Below are positions 36,272 to 47,267 of a stretch of 64,000 bases of DNA, in pieces (within the stretch, counting starts at the first letter, position 1; each line of letters starts with the position of its first letter). This DNA comes from Diphasiastrum complanatum (lineage: Eukaryota > Streptophyta > Lycopodiopsida > Lycopodiales > Lycopodiaceae): contig CM055107.1 of assembly GCA_029204225.1 (NCBI GenBank), forward strand, positions 7,102,873 through 7,166,872, written 5' to 3'. Below the pieces are notes generated by a model. That model did not search any database. It worked only from the letters and a program-made list of their open reading frames with translations, and was not told the DNA's origin. A program made the position numbers and the translations under genes.

Positions 36272-36635
36272 GAAACTTGAATGCCCATAAAACTACATAT
36301 CTGTGACCATTCTTGTTCCTCTTCTTCTGCTTTTAAGTTTTAGTGGTTTTCCTAATCTAGTGTTTAGTGCTCTTGCTCTTCCAAGCTCTATAGATCTTGC
36401 TCGCTTGCTTTTCCTTGCTTTTGCTTGCTCTTCCTTGCTAGTGATCTTGCTCTTGCTATTGCTTGCAAGCTCTTCCTAATCTATTGATCTTGCTTGCTAT
36501 TGATCTTGCTCTTTCTATTGCTTTCTTGTCATTGCTTGCTCTTGTCATTGCTTACTCTTCTAATCTTACACTCTTCACTACTCTTTCACTCCCATTCACC
36601 ACTACTTTTTAGCTTTTAAAGTTTTCTTCGATACA

Positions 36636-37767
36636 ATGTTTTCAAGTGGTAGGTCAAGTGGAAGGTCAAGTGGAAGACCATTTGGGAGAAGAGCTCGTGA
36701 GGAGCCCGAAGAATATAATCAAGATTGGTTTGAAAATCTATCTTTTCAACAAAGAGATAGAATAAAAAATCTTGTGTTATCTTCTTCGAGTGAATCATCC
36801 GAGAGAAGAGCGTCCGAGGATGCCCTTTCCCAGGAATCGTGTAGTGTGTATTATGATCTTAATCCACATGATGGAGCTATAAAAAATACGCGTGACAATG
36901 TAGTTCATGCCCATTTGTGTGATTTAGTTGCTTTATATTTTAATAAATATTACATGATCGATTGGTCCTCCCAATCGCTTCAAGATAAAAATAAAATAAT
37001 AGAGACTTTGTATTCTGAATTCCCTCAATCCAATGTTTTTAGTAGGACTTGGGCCTTGAATTCAATGTGCCTTTGGATTAAAAACAAAAGGCAATTGATG
37101 AGAAGAGCCGTGAAGAATCCTAGGAATCCCACGAAGCCTGGATGGTGCTCCAAATGGGATTGGAGAAAGGTGAAAGGAAAATTGTTGCAAAACAATCTCC
37201 GAAAGTATGAACAACAACGTAGGGCTGCCATCGAGAAGCTCTTAAAACATGGCCAAAGCTACTTGGGATCAGGAGGAAGGGGCAATCTAGAGGCCCAATT
37301 TGTAATTGCAATATTTTGTATTATGATTCTATTTTTGTAATGAGATTGTTAATGTTTTTAATTGCTAAACTATGTTTTTTTGTTGAATGTAGCTTAGTGA
37401 TTTTGGAAGACACATGACCGCGGCGGAGTACAAACAAGGTTACAATCATGGATATGCCGACCTTAAAGCTTTATGGAATCCCATAAATTGTTTCCAATCG
37501 TAAACTCTTAACCTTTATTGTTTTGTGATTGTTTAGTTTGTGGTTTACAAGTAAGTTTAATCTCAATCTAATCAAATCTTTGATTCTATTTTGTAGAGAG
37601 GCTCTACAACTTCAAGCATTCGTGATGTGGAGGAAAATGTTCAAAATATTGAGGAGCAAAATGTGGAAGAGAATGTGAATGAGAGCGAAGGGGGGTTTGA
37701 AGATGTGGACACCAACGTAAACCTACAAGACGAAGGAAGTGAGGAGGGAGGAAGTGATGATGAGTAG
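36636..37767 (+). CDS. Three-exon transposon-type ORF (Ptta/En/Spm-like), intact
   Basis: Exons 36636-37301, 37393-37499 and 37599-37767 join in frame to 313 residues, stopping at TAG 37765. Domains: Ser/Arg-Gly N-terminus (1-25), a Ser/Glu-rich linker (45-70), then a basic helical core (about 85-215) with YFNKYYMIDWSSQSLQDKN, LYSEFPQ, WIKNKRQLMRRAVKNP and a KHGQSYLGSGG end. The core resembles the plant Ptta/En/Spm domain of TNPA-type DNA-binding proteins. Exon 2 has GRHMTAAEYKQGYNHGYADL. Exon 3 is an acidic tail ending SEEGGSDDE. The first donor is GTAATT, the second GTAAAC; the last acceptor is the second of two AG. Exons 2 and 3 recur, decayed, at 51895-52222. Function is inferred: binding the nearby palindromic motifs is plausible but unproven. 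Confidence 0.6.
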
Positions 37768-37914
37768 AGTTTCAAAATTGAATGTAAGGCCTTGTAGAAG
37801 GCAATGTATGACACCACGAGCGTGGTACTCTTGCATCGATGAACACTTCAAGTGAAGGGGAATGGTAAAGAGTGATGCTGCCTAATCTTTACATTCTAAG
37901 GTAAGACTCAGATA

Positions 37915-38900
37915 TAGTGATCATTGTGTTGTACGTGGATGATTTGATTATTACAGTAAGTAATGAGAGCTTAATTGATGAAATAAAATCAGATCTTTCC
38001 AATGCTTTTGACATGAGTGATCTAGGATTGATGCACTATTGTCTTGGCATTGAAGTATGGCAAAAGGAAGACGTGGTCTTTTTTACACAAAGAAAATATG
38101 CACGAGATTTGCTTTATAGGTTCAATATGCAGGATTGTAAGCCTTTGAGTACACCTATGGATGTCACAATGAAGCTTACTGCATATGATGAATCTGAGAA
38201 AGTAGATGCTTATTTGTATAGACAGCTGGTGGGTAGTTTGATTTATTTGACACACACATGACTTGATATTTCTTATGTTGTTGGTGTTGTTAGTCAATTT
38301 ACGCAAGATCCTAGTCAAGCACATTGGAAGTCTGCTATACGTATTCTTAGATACATTCGAGGGACATTGAATTTTGGTTTGAAGTATGATCAGCCTGAAG
38401 CGCCGATGTTGGTAGGTTATACAGATGCCGATTGGGCAGGTAATATTGATGACAGAAGATCTACCAGTGGTCATACATTCAGTTATGGTACAGCTACAAT
38501 TTCATGGAGCAGCAGAAAACAACCTACAGTAGCCTTATCATCGACGGAAGTTGAATATCGAGCACTCATCAATGCTACACAAGAAGCGGTATGGTTACGA
38601 AGATTGCTTGTGGATTTAGGTCAACCACAGTTGGATGCGACTACTATATCTTGCGATAATCAAAGTTGCATTCACCTTGCCAAAAATCCAGTTCTACATG
38701 CTCGAACCAAGCACATCGAAATACACCACCATTTTGTTCGAGAGAAAATTTTTAATGGAGCCATTGATCTTGTTTTTTGTAAATCTGAAGATCAAATGAT
38801 AGATATTTTTACTAAGTCATTAGGTAGATGTAAATTTGAGAGGTTTCGTACTCTATCAGGAATAGAAGAATGTAATTTTATCATTGAGGGAAAGTGTTAG
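37915..38900 (+). pseudogene. Copia element E reverse transcriptase/RNase H
   Basis: The plus frame runs from the catalytic LYVDDLI (about 37930) through IGVEVWQ-type and QRKYARDLL segments to QLVGSLIYLTHT. A single TGA (38259-38261) follows where Arg is usual. It then continues LDISYVVG, YTDADWAGNIDDRRSTSGH, WSSRKQPTVALSSTEVEYRAL, RTKHIEIHHHFVREK and MIDIFTKSL (RNase H). The stop codon at 38898-38900 overlaps the LTR start. Everything upstream of YVDD is missing. Apart from the one stop, this is the best-preserved pol piece in the window. Confidence 0.9.
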
Positions 38901-39153
38901 AAATCAATGATAAACTTCATTGTTACTGTTTACGAGGTATATTAATGTTGACAACTGTGACTAGCTGTAGCCGTAGGCTAGTCTATTAGTCTACTCGTAG
39001 GTTTTCTCTCTCTATCAAGGGTTCAGGGTTTATTTGTACATTTTACATTCTGTATGAGTTAGTGTGATAGAGTGACAATGCGTGTTCTTCTTCCGCCTTC
39101 TTGTGGTGATTGCTTATGGTGAATGCTTGATGTTGCATATCTAATTCTTGACA
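38895..39153 (+). mobile_element. Element E 3' LTR, about 259 bases
   Basis: It starts TGTTAGAAATC, directly after the polypurine tract GAGGGAAAG (38886-38894), and ends near TTCTTGACA at 39153, approximately inverse to its start. It is followed at once by the element D-type LTR on the other strand. Confidence 0.7.
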
Positions 39154-39154
39154 G

Positions 39155-39374
39155 ACAGAAAGTCTTTCGCGACATTTTTCGTGTCGCGTCATTGGTTTCG
39201 TCTCCGTCGTCTGACTTTCTCATGTTCGACCGCAAAAGATTCTCGTTCATGAATCTTTCGTGTTTGTGTCTTTTCGTCAGGTGTTCACGAAACTTTCGTG
39301 CTCGCGAACATCTTCGTCAGGCAAAGGGCTGAAAGCTAACAAAGCTTTGTAATTAGAAACGTTTTGTTTCTTCA
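39155..39374 (-). mobile_element. 3' LTR part of a minus copia element (D family)
   Basis: On the minus strand it starts TGAAGAAACAAAACG at 39374, after a GAGGGAGC polypurine tract. It matches the first 220 bases of the element D LTR, then ends where element E's LTR begins. Confidence 0.7.
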
Positions 39375-39510
39375 GCTCCCTCTCAAAGCATGATAGCTTT
39401 ACGATCCCGAGACTGCTCCTCTGTCTCTCAAACAGTCCTTTGTCCAGGGCTTTGGTGAAGATGTCAACAACCATGTCTTTCGTTCTGATGAAGGTGGTCT
39501 GCAGCATAAC
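39375..39510 (-). pseudogene. Copia RNase H tail (D family)
   Basis: The minus frame reads QTTFIRTKDMVVDIFTKALD and RQRSSLGIVK, the last residues of copia RNase H, directly before the polypurine tract and LTR at 39374. The rest of the element is missing to the right. Confidence 0.8.
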
Positions 39511-39514
39511 CTAA

Positions 39515-40960
39515 CTCGTTACTATGATTTTACTCACGTATTTATGATGATATGCAAACCTTGCGTATAATGGTTTTTTAAGTAATAAATCCAATATAGG
39601 TTGATCCTGCATGCGCATTAGGTGACATGGGTGTGAGTTATAAAAAAATTTGTCTTCTACATCCAGTGTCCGGTTAATATAAGTAAAGTCAAGTACTTAT
39701 ATAGAGCTCGACCATGGTACACTTAAATGGCATGGATTTGTCCAAGTTGTTCGACGCTTGGACTCCCGGAAAAGTGATACGGGATACCTGTGGGGGCTAG
39801 TATAGCACGGTGGTGCTCTAGTTCCTAGCGCTGTGACCATCGCCCAGTCTCTGTCCATCTGTGTAATGAAAGATAGCTGCTTACATGTAAAATGTATATG
39901 TGAAATTAATACATTCTTTTGGCTCCTTTACTGATCAGTTCAACTGGGATATGCGCATGATTATGTGTTGTGATATAAACTCGGGCGGACGGGGGCCTTC
40001 CCCTATACATAATAGCCTTGCATTTTAGCGGACTGCACAGGGGCGTTGCCTCATTTCAACGGACTGCAGAGTGGGGGTGGCCTCATAGCTTTATCACAGC
40101 CTGTTCCATAAAAAAAATGGATGTGACACACCTGAGGTTTGCAACCGGTGAGGGGTCAGGGAAGGTTGAATGTGCCCTGGTCAACGAATAGTTTTTAGAA
40201 ACACGTGGCCTACAATGAAGTGCGTGAGGCGTTATCACCTCCGTTCCTACAAGATAAGTTGAGAAAAGTTGCAAAAGCTACCATGGATGACCACGCTGCC
40301 CTAACTGCTTAGACATTCCGAGTTAGGTTAAAATGGAAAAATCCGATCCAGGCTCGGATCGAATCGGTTCGATGGATCGATTTTGCTGCTACGTTGAGGT
40401 TGACGTAGTCTGCAGGTCGGATTTCTCTGTGGGTCGGAATGAATGTATACTGATTCTGATAACCCCAGGTGCATTGAAAATCGATTTAGCAGGGTCGAAA
40501 TCTGCCAATCGATCCCCTCTCTTGTCTCAGGGTCGGGATTGATTCAGATGTCAAGATCGACTAAGTTAGAGTCGCCCTAATTTTTCTCTTCTCAGAATTC
40601 GATTCAGAGTTGTAGATCCAATCATGAAAGGTCATAATAACAAACATATTGATGGGGCTGAAGGCCACCTTGAGAAATATTTTGAAGATCGAATTAGCAA
40701 AGAAGATCAAAATAGGTATTTCGATCCCGGTCACTCGTTGATGGATGAATCGATTTTACAATGACCTCCTTGAGAAAAAGAAAGGTCCATGCCCTTTATT
40801 GTAATTATGACCTTGAAGTTAGGGCTGGTCTCCAACAGAAGTCATGTCTTAAAGGAAATATGTTCCGTTCATTTACCTTGTATACCGTATAATCATTTTT
40901 CAGTTTCTTTTTACAAAGGAAATGGTGTTGCTTCACTGAACGTAATCTATGGGGCAAATT
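39515..40960. other. Intergenic stretch, nothing recognised
   Basis: No supported exon. GGCCTTCCCCTATACATAAT near 39990 also occurs near 59808 and, in variant form, near 58855, so a dispersed repeat end lies here. Confidence 0.35.
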
Positions 40961-40968
40961 TTTTTGCA

Positions 40969-41050
40969 GGCACCTTTCGGCGTTTGGAAGGTGCACTTAA
41001 AAAAATTTGTCATAATTTTACATTCACCTTCCACCCGAAAGGTGCATGTA
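40969..41050. repeat. Pair of inverted small hairpins
   Basis: GCACCTTTCGG...GGAAGGTGC near 40969-40994 recurs in inverse orientation as CACCTTCC...GAAAGGTGC near 41025-41046, separated by an A/T-rich spacer. Each half is itself a short hairpin. Confidence 0.65.
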
Positions 41051-41109
41051 AAAAAAATTTACCTCAAAAAAAAAAGAAAAAAAAAATGTGAAAACTGAAT
41101 TCACGCGGC

Positions 41110-41221
41110 GGAAGGGCTGGCTCCTCGGCCTTTCCACCCGGGGAAGGATAATGCGCCCTCAGGCCTCCGCCCTCGGGTGCATCACCTTCCTCGGTGGATG
41201 GGCCTCGGAGCCGGCCCTTCC
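41110..41221. repeat. GC-rich 112-base imperfect palindrome
   Basis: Arms 41110-41157 and 41175-41221 are near-complementary. The outer GGAAGGGC pairs with GCCCTTCC, and GGCTCC, AGGCC, CCACC and GGAAGG pair inward, leaving a loop of about 17 bases. It is far more GC-rich than its surroundings. It could be a foldback element, a MITE remnant or a hairpin RNA locus. Confidence 0.75.
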
Positions 41222-41571
41222 CTCCCCCGTAAGGTGAGAACCTTCATAATAGAGATAGTTCTTTGAGTAATAAAGGTCGGTGCCTTGTGAATATGGTTCA
41301 TGATCAGGCTCGTTGGATCCATCCAATATCACTTTATGGTAAATCGACATTACAAGTCGAAATCATTGAAGAATCGGTTGCCCATAACAATTTAATAACA
41401 ACCTTCTCATGGAAGTGCCACTAAACTCAAGGCTGATCCTTAAGAACTTTCATATGACCTCAACACATTGTATGGCTTAATGTGATATGTCCCACTATTT
41501 GGAAAAAGTTTAGTCAACTAATGCGTGCTCGACACAGACATGGTATACATACCACTGGTGAGTATGTGCAC

Positions 41572-41757
41572 GACATGTGCCATGCCACATCAACATGTAA
41601 AAACACATGGTGCGTGACACGTGTTCGAAATTTTTCTAGCCAACCTGACACGGCCTGCACCGCGGGACACATGCCATGCCACATCAACATGTCGAAACAC
41701 ATGCTGCGCGACACGTGTTCGAATTTTTTTTAGCCAAAATGACACGTGGCTTGGCCC
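41572..41757 (+). repeat. Tandem duplication, two units of about 94 bases
   Basis: Units starting GACATGTGCCATGCCACATC (41572) and GACACATGCCATGCCACATC (41666) share CGACACGTGTTCGAA and AGCCAA downstream. Each contains CACGTG and CATGTG palindromes. Confidence 0.85.
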
Positions 41758-41768
41758 ACATGACATGT

Positions 41769-41880
<112 letters not shown>

Positions 41881-42127
41881 CTCCCTGGCTCTCCTCTGCA
41901 CCAGCCTCCCTCGCTGCTGTTGCTGCCTCTCCTCGCTGCTGATTCGCTCGCTGCCACTGCCTTTCCTCTCCGCTCTCTCCTCTCTCTCCGCTGGAGCTGC
42001 TCTCCTCTCACTGCTTGTCCTCGCTCGCTTCTGCCTTTCCTCTCCTCTCTCTCCGCTGGGGCCTGCTCTCCTCTCGTTGCCCCACCCTTGCTCGCTGCTG
42101 CCTCTCCTCCCTTCTAGCTCATGGGGC

Positions 42128-42253
<126 letters not shown>

Positions 42254-42774
42254 CTACTGTCTGTGTTTGTTCTCTCTCTCCCTCATTCATTATGTGTTTG
42301 TTCTGTTTGTTCTCTCTCTCCCTCATTCATTCTGTGTTTGTTCTCTGTCTGTTAACTGTGCATGAATTTTCCTTGCAAAATTAGCTTCCCTACGATCTGC
42401 TATATGCTTCGATTCAGCATGTTTGTGCGAGTGTATGATTTTTAGAAATATTTTCAGCCTATAAGTTCTCATGTTTTAAGCCTTGTAGAATAAAAGGTTG
42501 ATCTTTAACATTTGGACCTGTCATCATGTGAAGTTCTATACTGACCTTGTGGATAAATAGTTATAATTTGAATAAGTATAGCCCGGTGAAGAAAAGTGAA
42601 TCTTCAAGGTTAAAAACATTAAGCTTATATTCCATAAACGCCGTAAAATGGAAATGACGCTCAGAAATAGAAAATCTGGCAATAATATATATAATGTAGT
42701 TCTCGAAGTATTCAAAGCTCAATAGATTTAATTAAAAAGCCGATAAATTGCATAAAATGCCATAACATAGTTAT

Positions 42775-43025
42775 GATAATGGCTATTAGATGGCACTGTG
42801 CTTATCATAATTTGATAAGCTAATTGTATGCTTGATTTGACTGATAAGTATCTTCCATGAGGTTCCCTTTCATAACATTGAGTAGTCTGATTAATTTTTT
42901 TCTTCTTTATATCCCTTTGACAATCTGGAATATTTTTATGGTACAAGACTGCAAGCTCTCTTTATGATGAATGAATTAAGGTGAGGTTACTAAAATTGCT
43001 AAAGCTCGGAAACACAAAGATGTAT
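42775..43025 (-). repeat. Dispersed inverted repeat, copy 2 (partner 2170-2425)
   Basis: Reverse complement of the block found just past the USB1-family stop codon. The match ends before any coding sequence of that gene. Confidence 0.8.
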
Positions 43026-43214
43026 GCAAAGAATAGGCAAAATCTAGCTTGAGTATTTTGCAATTTCATGTACATATGTATATAACACAATCACCTTACT
43101 TCATTTATGTTGAGTTTGAATAGTCAATAAGCCTTAAACACAACTACACATATGGGTGTTTTGCCACACGACCTACTTAACCAAAATTTTTACATTTCTC
43201 TTTTGTGTGACTCT

Positions 43215-43596
43215 GCCACGCGTGGCACATCCACGCCAAATTACTCTGGGGACCCTGTCGATGAAATCCAGGCTGGAGGTGGGGTCCGACAATAATTTTT
43301 TTTTGTTTTGGGTGGTACTGTCATACGTGGCAGTGCCACAAAAAAAAAAATGAACCAAACTAAAAAAAAATGAGCGCCAAAGTTATTGTCGTGGTTGAGC
43401 CACGCGTGGAAGTGCCACGCATGGCTGTTATTTAACCACCTTTCACTTGAAGTGTAATTCCCTGGAAATTTGCATGTGTGGCAAATCTCTAAGGACTTAC
43501 AAAAAGTTATAGAGAGTTGGATTTCCATATTGCCACGCGTGGCAAATTTTGCATATAACTTTGGAATTCTTTGAAGATTTGACACGCGTGGCAAAA
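43215..43596. repeat. Palindromic motif cluster 4 (CCACGCGTGGCA type)
   Basis: About eight copies of a second motif family: GCCACGCGTGGCA, CACGCGTGGAAGTGCCACGC and half-sites. They lie 1.1 kb past the 3' end of the second CACTA transposase remnant (minus strand). The core differs from clusters 1-3, suggesting the subterminal region of a different CACTA family. Confidence 0.6.
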
Positions 43597-44214
43597 TTTC
43601 AAATTTTTTTTAAGAGTTGGATTAATTTGATTGTGACTTTTTTTGAGATTTCAAATAAGTGTTGACTGATAATAAAATGATTATTATGTGGTCATGATTT
43701 AACTAAAACTTAAATGATCATGATGTCAAATTATTATGCTCTGACGTAATCGTTATGTTCCGAAAATTTGTTGATGAATTGCATTGTCAACATTGTGGAC
43801 TGAGCAAACAAACAAAGAAAGAATATCGCAACCAGCAGGTATATATCTACGATTTTTTTCTTATTTGAAAAGAAAGGTTATTTCGACTAGAGTAAAGATA
43901 TGAAGATATTGCTTTAATATATAGATTTCTAGTATAGTAAGGATGTTTCAAAAGAAAATTATTTTTGAAGCATATATAAATGATCAATGTATGTTCACTA
44001 TTTGTTTTCTTTGGTCAATCAATTTTCGCTAGATCTTTAATAAGATATACATTGCAGTGAAAGCATTTGATTTAAAATGAATCAAAAGTGATTGCCAAAT
44101 AGAACTCAAGATGAACTTGAAAAATGCAAGAATATATTTATATAAAGATGCAATAATTACGTGAACTATTATTTTATCACAGAAATGGTTGTGATATATA
44201 TATATATATATATA

Positions 44215-44244
44215 CTAGTAAAGAGTGCCCGTCATTGACGGGCA
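44215..44244 (-). mobile_element. Helitron-like 3' terminus
   Basis: On the minus strand a 19-base palindrome (TGCCCGTCA, one base, TGACGGGCA; 44244-44226) is followed after 7 bases by CTAG and then T. This is the usual Helitron 3' end (hairpin, then CTRR, inserted before T). It lies against a (TA)n run at 44195-44214, and another (AT)n run begins at 44657. The insertion may therefore span about 44215-44656. I do not see a canonical TC start. Confidence 0.5.
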
Positions 44245-44655
44245 ATGGAGGCCGATCTAGGTGGCAGCCGATGATTTGGATGATGGCCGATCTTGCACAT
44301 CTCGCATCTTGAATATCAAACATTCGAGTCTTTGGAAAAATTCGAGTCTTTGAAAAAATTTGAGCCTTCAGAAAAATTCGAGCCTTCGGAAAAATTCTAG
44401 TCTTTGGATTTAGAGAAAGATATTTGAATTTGGAGAAAGATATTTGAATTTAGTGATTGGGAGGGAGGGGTGGGGAATCTTTTTGGGGCCCACTCCCCAA
44501 TGCACACAATGTGTAAATGTATGTAGATATGCACTTTCCCCATACATGCATCCCCCTCCCGATCATTTTTAGTTAAGAAAGTATGTATGCATGGGTGAGG
44601 AGAGGAGGATGCATGGGTGCGCCCATGCACATGCGCACCACATGTGCACAAATAG

Positions 44656-44656
<1 letters not shown>

Positions 44657-44706
<50 letters not shown>
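44657..44706 (+). repeat. (AT)n microsatellite
   Basis: About 50 bases of uninterrupted AT. Confidence 0.95.
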
Positions 44707-44708
<2 letters not shown>

Positions 44709-45045
44709 CTATTCATCATCACAAGATTTAAATTCATCAGTCAGTACATCTTGCAACTCATCCCCACTTAGATGAATTTCATCATCAGTACCATAATCAG
44801 ACTCTCTCTCAATATTGTCATTTGTGTCAGAATCATTCGATTCATTTATAGTATTTTCTAAAATATTTAAAAAAATTGGAGATATTTCTATATCCTCATC
44901 AACGTGAGTGTTTGTGTTGTCGATATTCAAGTCCTCCATTTTATACTCAATGTATGCATGTTCAAATACATGTCTTGCGCGTGGCTTAACTTGAACAACA
45001 TACCACCACTTCTTGTTAGTCGATTTGGTTGAAAAAATGCCTGCA
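44709..45045 (-). pseudogene. CACTA 2 transposase C-terminal exon
   Basis: After an acceptor-like TGCAG near 45040 the minus strand reads FFQPNRLT. A one-base deletion (CTAAC where the 30.7 kb copy has CTAAAC) shifts it to KKWWYVVQVKPRARHVFEHAYIEYK and an acidic tail ending at the stop at 44709. It aligns with the end of the DUF4216 module at 30.7 kb but keeps the full tail. Confidence 0.7.
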
Positions 45046-45159
45046 CATTTAACAATGTTAAGTTAAAAAAAGTTGTTCAAACAATGTCATGGAATTCCAA
45101 TGAAATAGTGTATATTACTGATTATGATTGAGAAAAAATGGATGTCAAACTCATGTGAC

Positions 45160-45480
45160 ACACCTATTCACAATGATGAGGCAACACTAATGTGTCTGCA
45201 AAATCCTTGCTTAATGTCTTGGTTGAATCAATAGCAAAAAATCCACTACGTTCTCTTTTCATGGTTGCATTTAACCGTTGGTAGTTGATTTTGAACCATT
45301 TCACATCAAACAAAAAATATTTACCATTTTCACCGAAACACACCTCATAAATATCTTGAATAGTTCCTACATACTCAAGCTCTCCAAAGATTGGACTTAG
45401 GTCCCGTGCACTACTCCGACTTTCTTGATTGAAAGATGTCATCACACCAAAATCATAAGTTCGTCGTTTCACACGACGAT
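45160..45480 (-). pseudogene. CACTA 2 transposase DUF4216 module
   Basis: The minus frame reads RRTYDFGVMTSFNQESRSSARDL, YVGTIQDIYEVCFGENG, YFLFDVKWFKI and DTLVLPHHCE, a close relative of 30.85-31.19 kb. The reading frame is cut at 45480, where an LTR begins. The rest of this transposase (DUF4218, tnp2) is not found beyond the insertion. Confidence 0.8.
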
Positions 45481-46304
45481 TGTGAAAAATTGTCAAAAAC
45501 TATCTTGGATATTATTTGTGTTTCTAGTTTGTGAAAATTATCACGTGTGGAGCATGTTCCCACATGTAGAAAAAGTAAAAATAGTTTAGTCATGTTGAAT
45601 TTAGGGGTATCATAAAGATTTTGTATCAAGCATGTTGGTGTAGAACCTTGATAGGGCCAAAATTGGCATACAAGTCAAAATAGTCAAATCCACATGTAAA
45701 GCCTCAATTTGGCCAAAAGTAGATTGTGATGCAAACTTGAGGTAGTTAAGCTTGTGACACATGTCAAGTTTAGGTTTGATGAGGGATGCACCCTATGTGG
45801 TTGCAAAAGTCAAAGGGTTCAATAATAAGAGAGAGATGTGTTGGAAGGGTCCAATCAAAAGTGAGGGATGTTGCACCACACATCCATAGGATTAGAGAGG
45901 CTATCTTTAAGGGGTCCAGTAGGATTCAAGCATGGATCTCCATGTGTTTTTATATGTACTTTCATTCCCTTCATTAATGTATGAGAGATCTATGAGTGAT
46001 TTCGTCAATTTGGAGATTTGCCAATTTTGCTTGAATTGTCTTCTCTCTCTAGATGAGCCCAAAAGTGATATTTTCTGTCTCTACCCAAGGAGAGGAGCTT
46101 GTTGGGACTTGGTTAATTTCATGAAGTCTTCCACATGTGTGAAACACCTTTTGGTAATGAATGAATGTATGTAGAATGGTCTTTTTGCCTTAGATCTTGT
46201 CATTGATCTTGGATTTCAACCAATAGGTGATCTATAGTGCATGAGCCAAGCTTAGGAGATCAATTTCACACATTAGGACATTCCCACATGTGTGAATTTT
46301 CACA
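45481..46304 (+). mobile_element. 5' LTR of small non-autonomous LTR element
   Basis: It starts TGTGAAAA and ends TTTTCACA, a perfect 8-base terminal inversion; length 824 bases. The start is confirmed by the second copy at 46932. The PBS follows directly. The LTR contains CACGTGTGG and CACATGTGTG palindromes, like the LTRs of elements B and F. Confidence 0.88.
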
Positions 46305-46931
46305 TGGTATCAGAGACTACCTAAGATTTTGATCCATCTATCATCCATAGTTTCAAAATTTTCATGAAAATCAAGATCTAGAGAGTGTTGATTACATCTC
46401 CCATGCTATCTCAAGGAAATTTGGATCAAGAGGGTTCATTATCATAATGATTAAATCATTTTAGGTACTATATGGAAATCCCTGCCCATGCACGTGTAAA
46501 GTACAGCCAAGTTCATTTGGAAAGTTCTTTTCTCCAAATTTGGTGCTAGATAGCTTGTTTGAAAGCTAGTTTTGTCTAGTTTTTGTAGCAATTTGTTTGA
46601 ATCCATTTGGTAGAGCCAATAAAAAGCTGGTTTGATCATATCTTGGTAGTTTGACCAAAAAATTTGCCAATGTCATCTATTTGAGATCTAGTCATCATTT
46701 TGAGGTCATAGCCACTTTCTTTCATACAATTGGCTTGTATTTGAGAATTCTTGGAGTGTTTCACACGTTCCAAAGATAATTGACCCAAACTTTGCCTATA
46801 CTCCATCAATTGATGAGAGGTGCTATGATGGATCCTTTTTCTGGTTTTTTACTTCATATGCATACCAAAGGATCCACTCAAAAAAGTTTCACAAACTCCT
46901 TGATCTTACCAAGCTAGTTTTTGAGGAGGAG
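46305..46931 (+). mobile_element. Interior of the non-autonomous LTR element
   Basis: 627 bases with the PBS TGGTATCAGAGAC at 46305-46317 and the polypurine tract TTGAGGAGGAG ending at 46931. There is no gag, protease, integrase or RT frame. The length and content fit a TRIM-like element that depends on enzymes from autonomous relatives. Confidence 0.85.
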
Positions 46932-47267
46932 TGTGAAAAATTGTCAAAACCTATCTTGAATATTTTTTGTGTTTCTAGTTTGTGAAAAATATCACATGTG
47001 TGGACCATGTTCCCACATATAGAAAAATAAAAAATAGTTTAGACATGTTGACTTTAGGGGTATCATAAAGATTTTGTATCAAGCATCTTGGTGTAGAACC
47101 TCGATAGGGCCAAAATTGGCATATAGGTCAAAATGGTCAAATCCACATGTAAAGCCACAATTTGGCCAAAAGTAGATTGTGATGCAAACTTAAGGTAGTT
47201 AAGCTTGTGACACATGTCAAGTTTTGGTTTGATGAGTGATGCACCCTATGTGGTGGCAAAAGTCAAA
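46932..47267 (+). mobile_element. Truncated 3' LTR of the non-autonomous element
   Basis: The first 336 bases match 45481-45813 at about 93 percent by eye. They stop after AAAGTCAAA, where minus-strand copia element D begins. Confidence 0.85.

Noticed and set aside
36616-37311. Minus-strand ORFs of 60-68 codons
   Set aside because: Shadows of the three-exon plus-strand gene, whose splice phases and partner copy support the plus strand.
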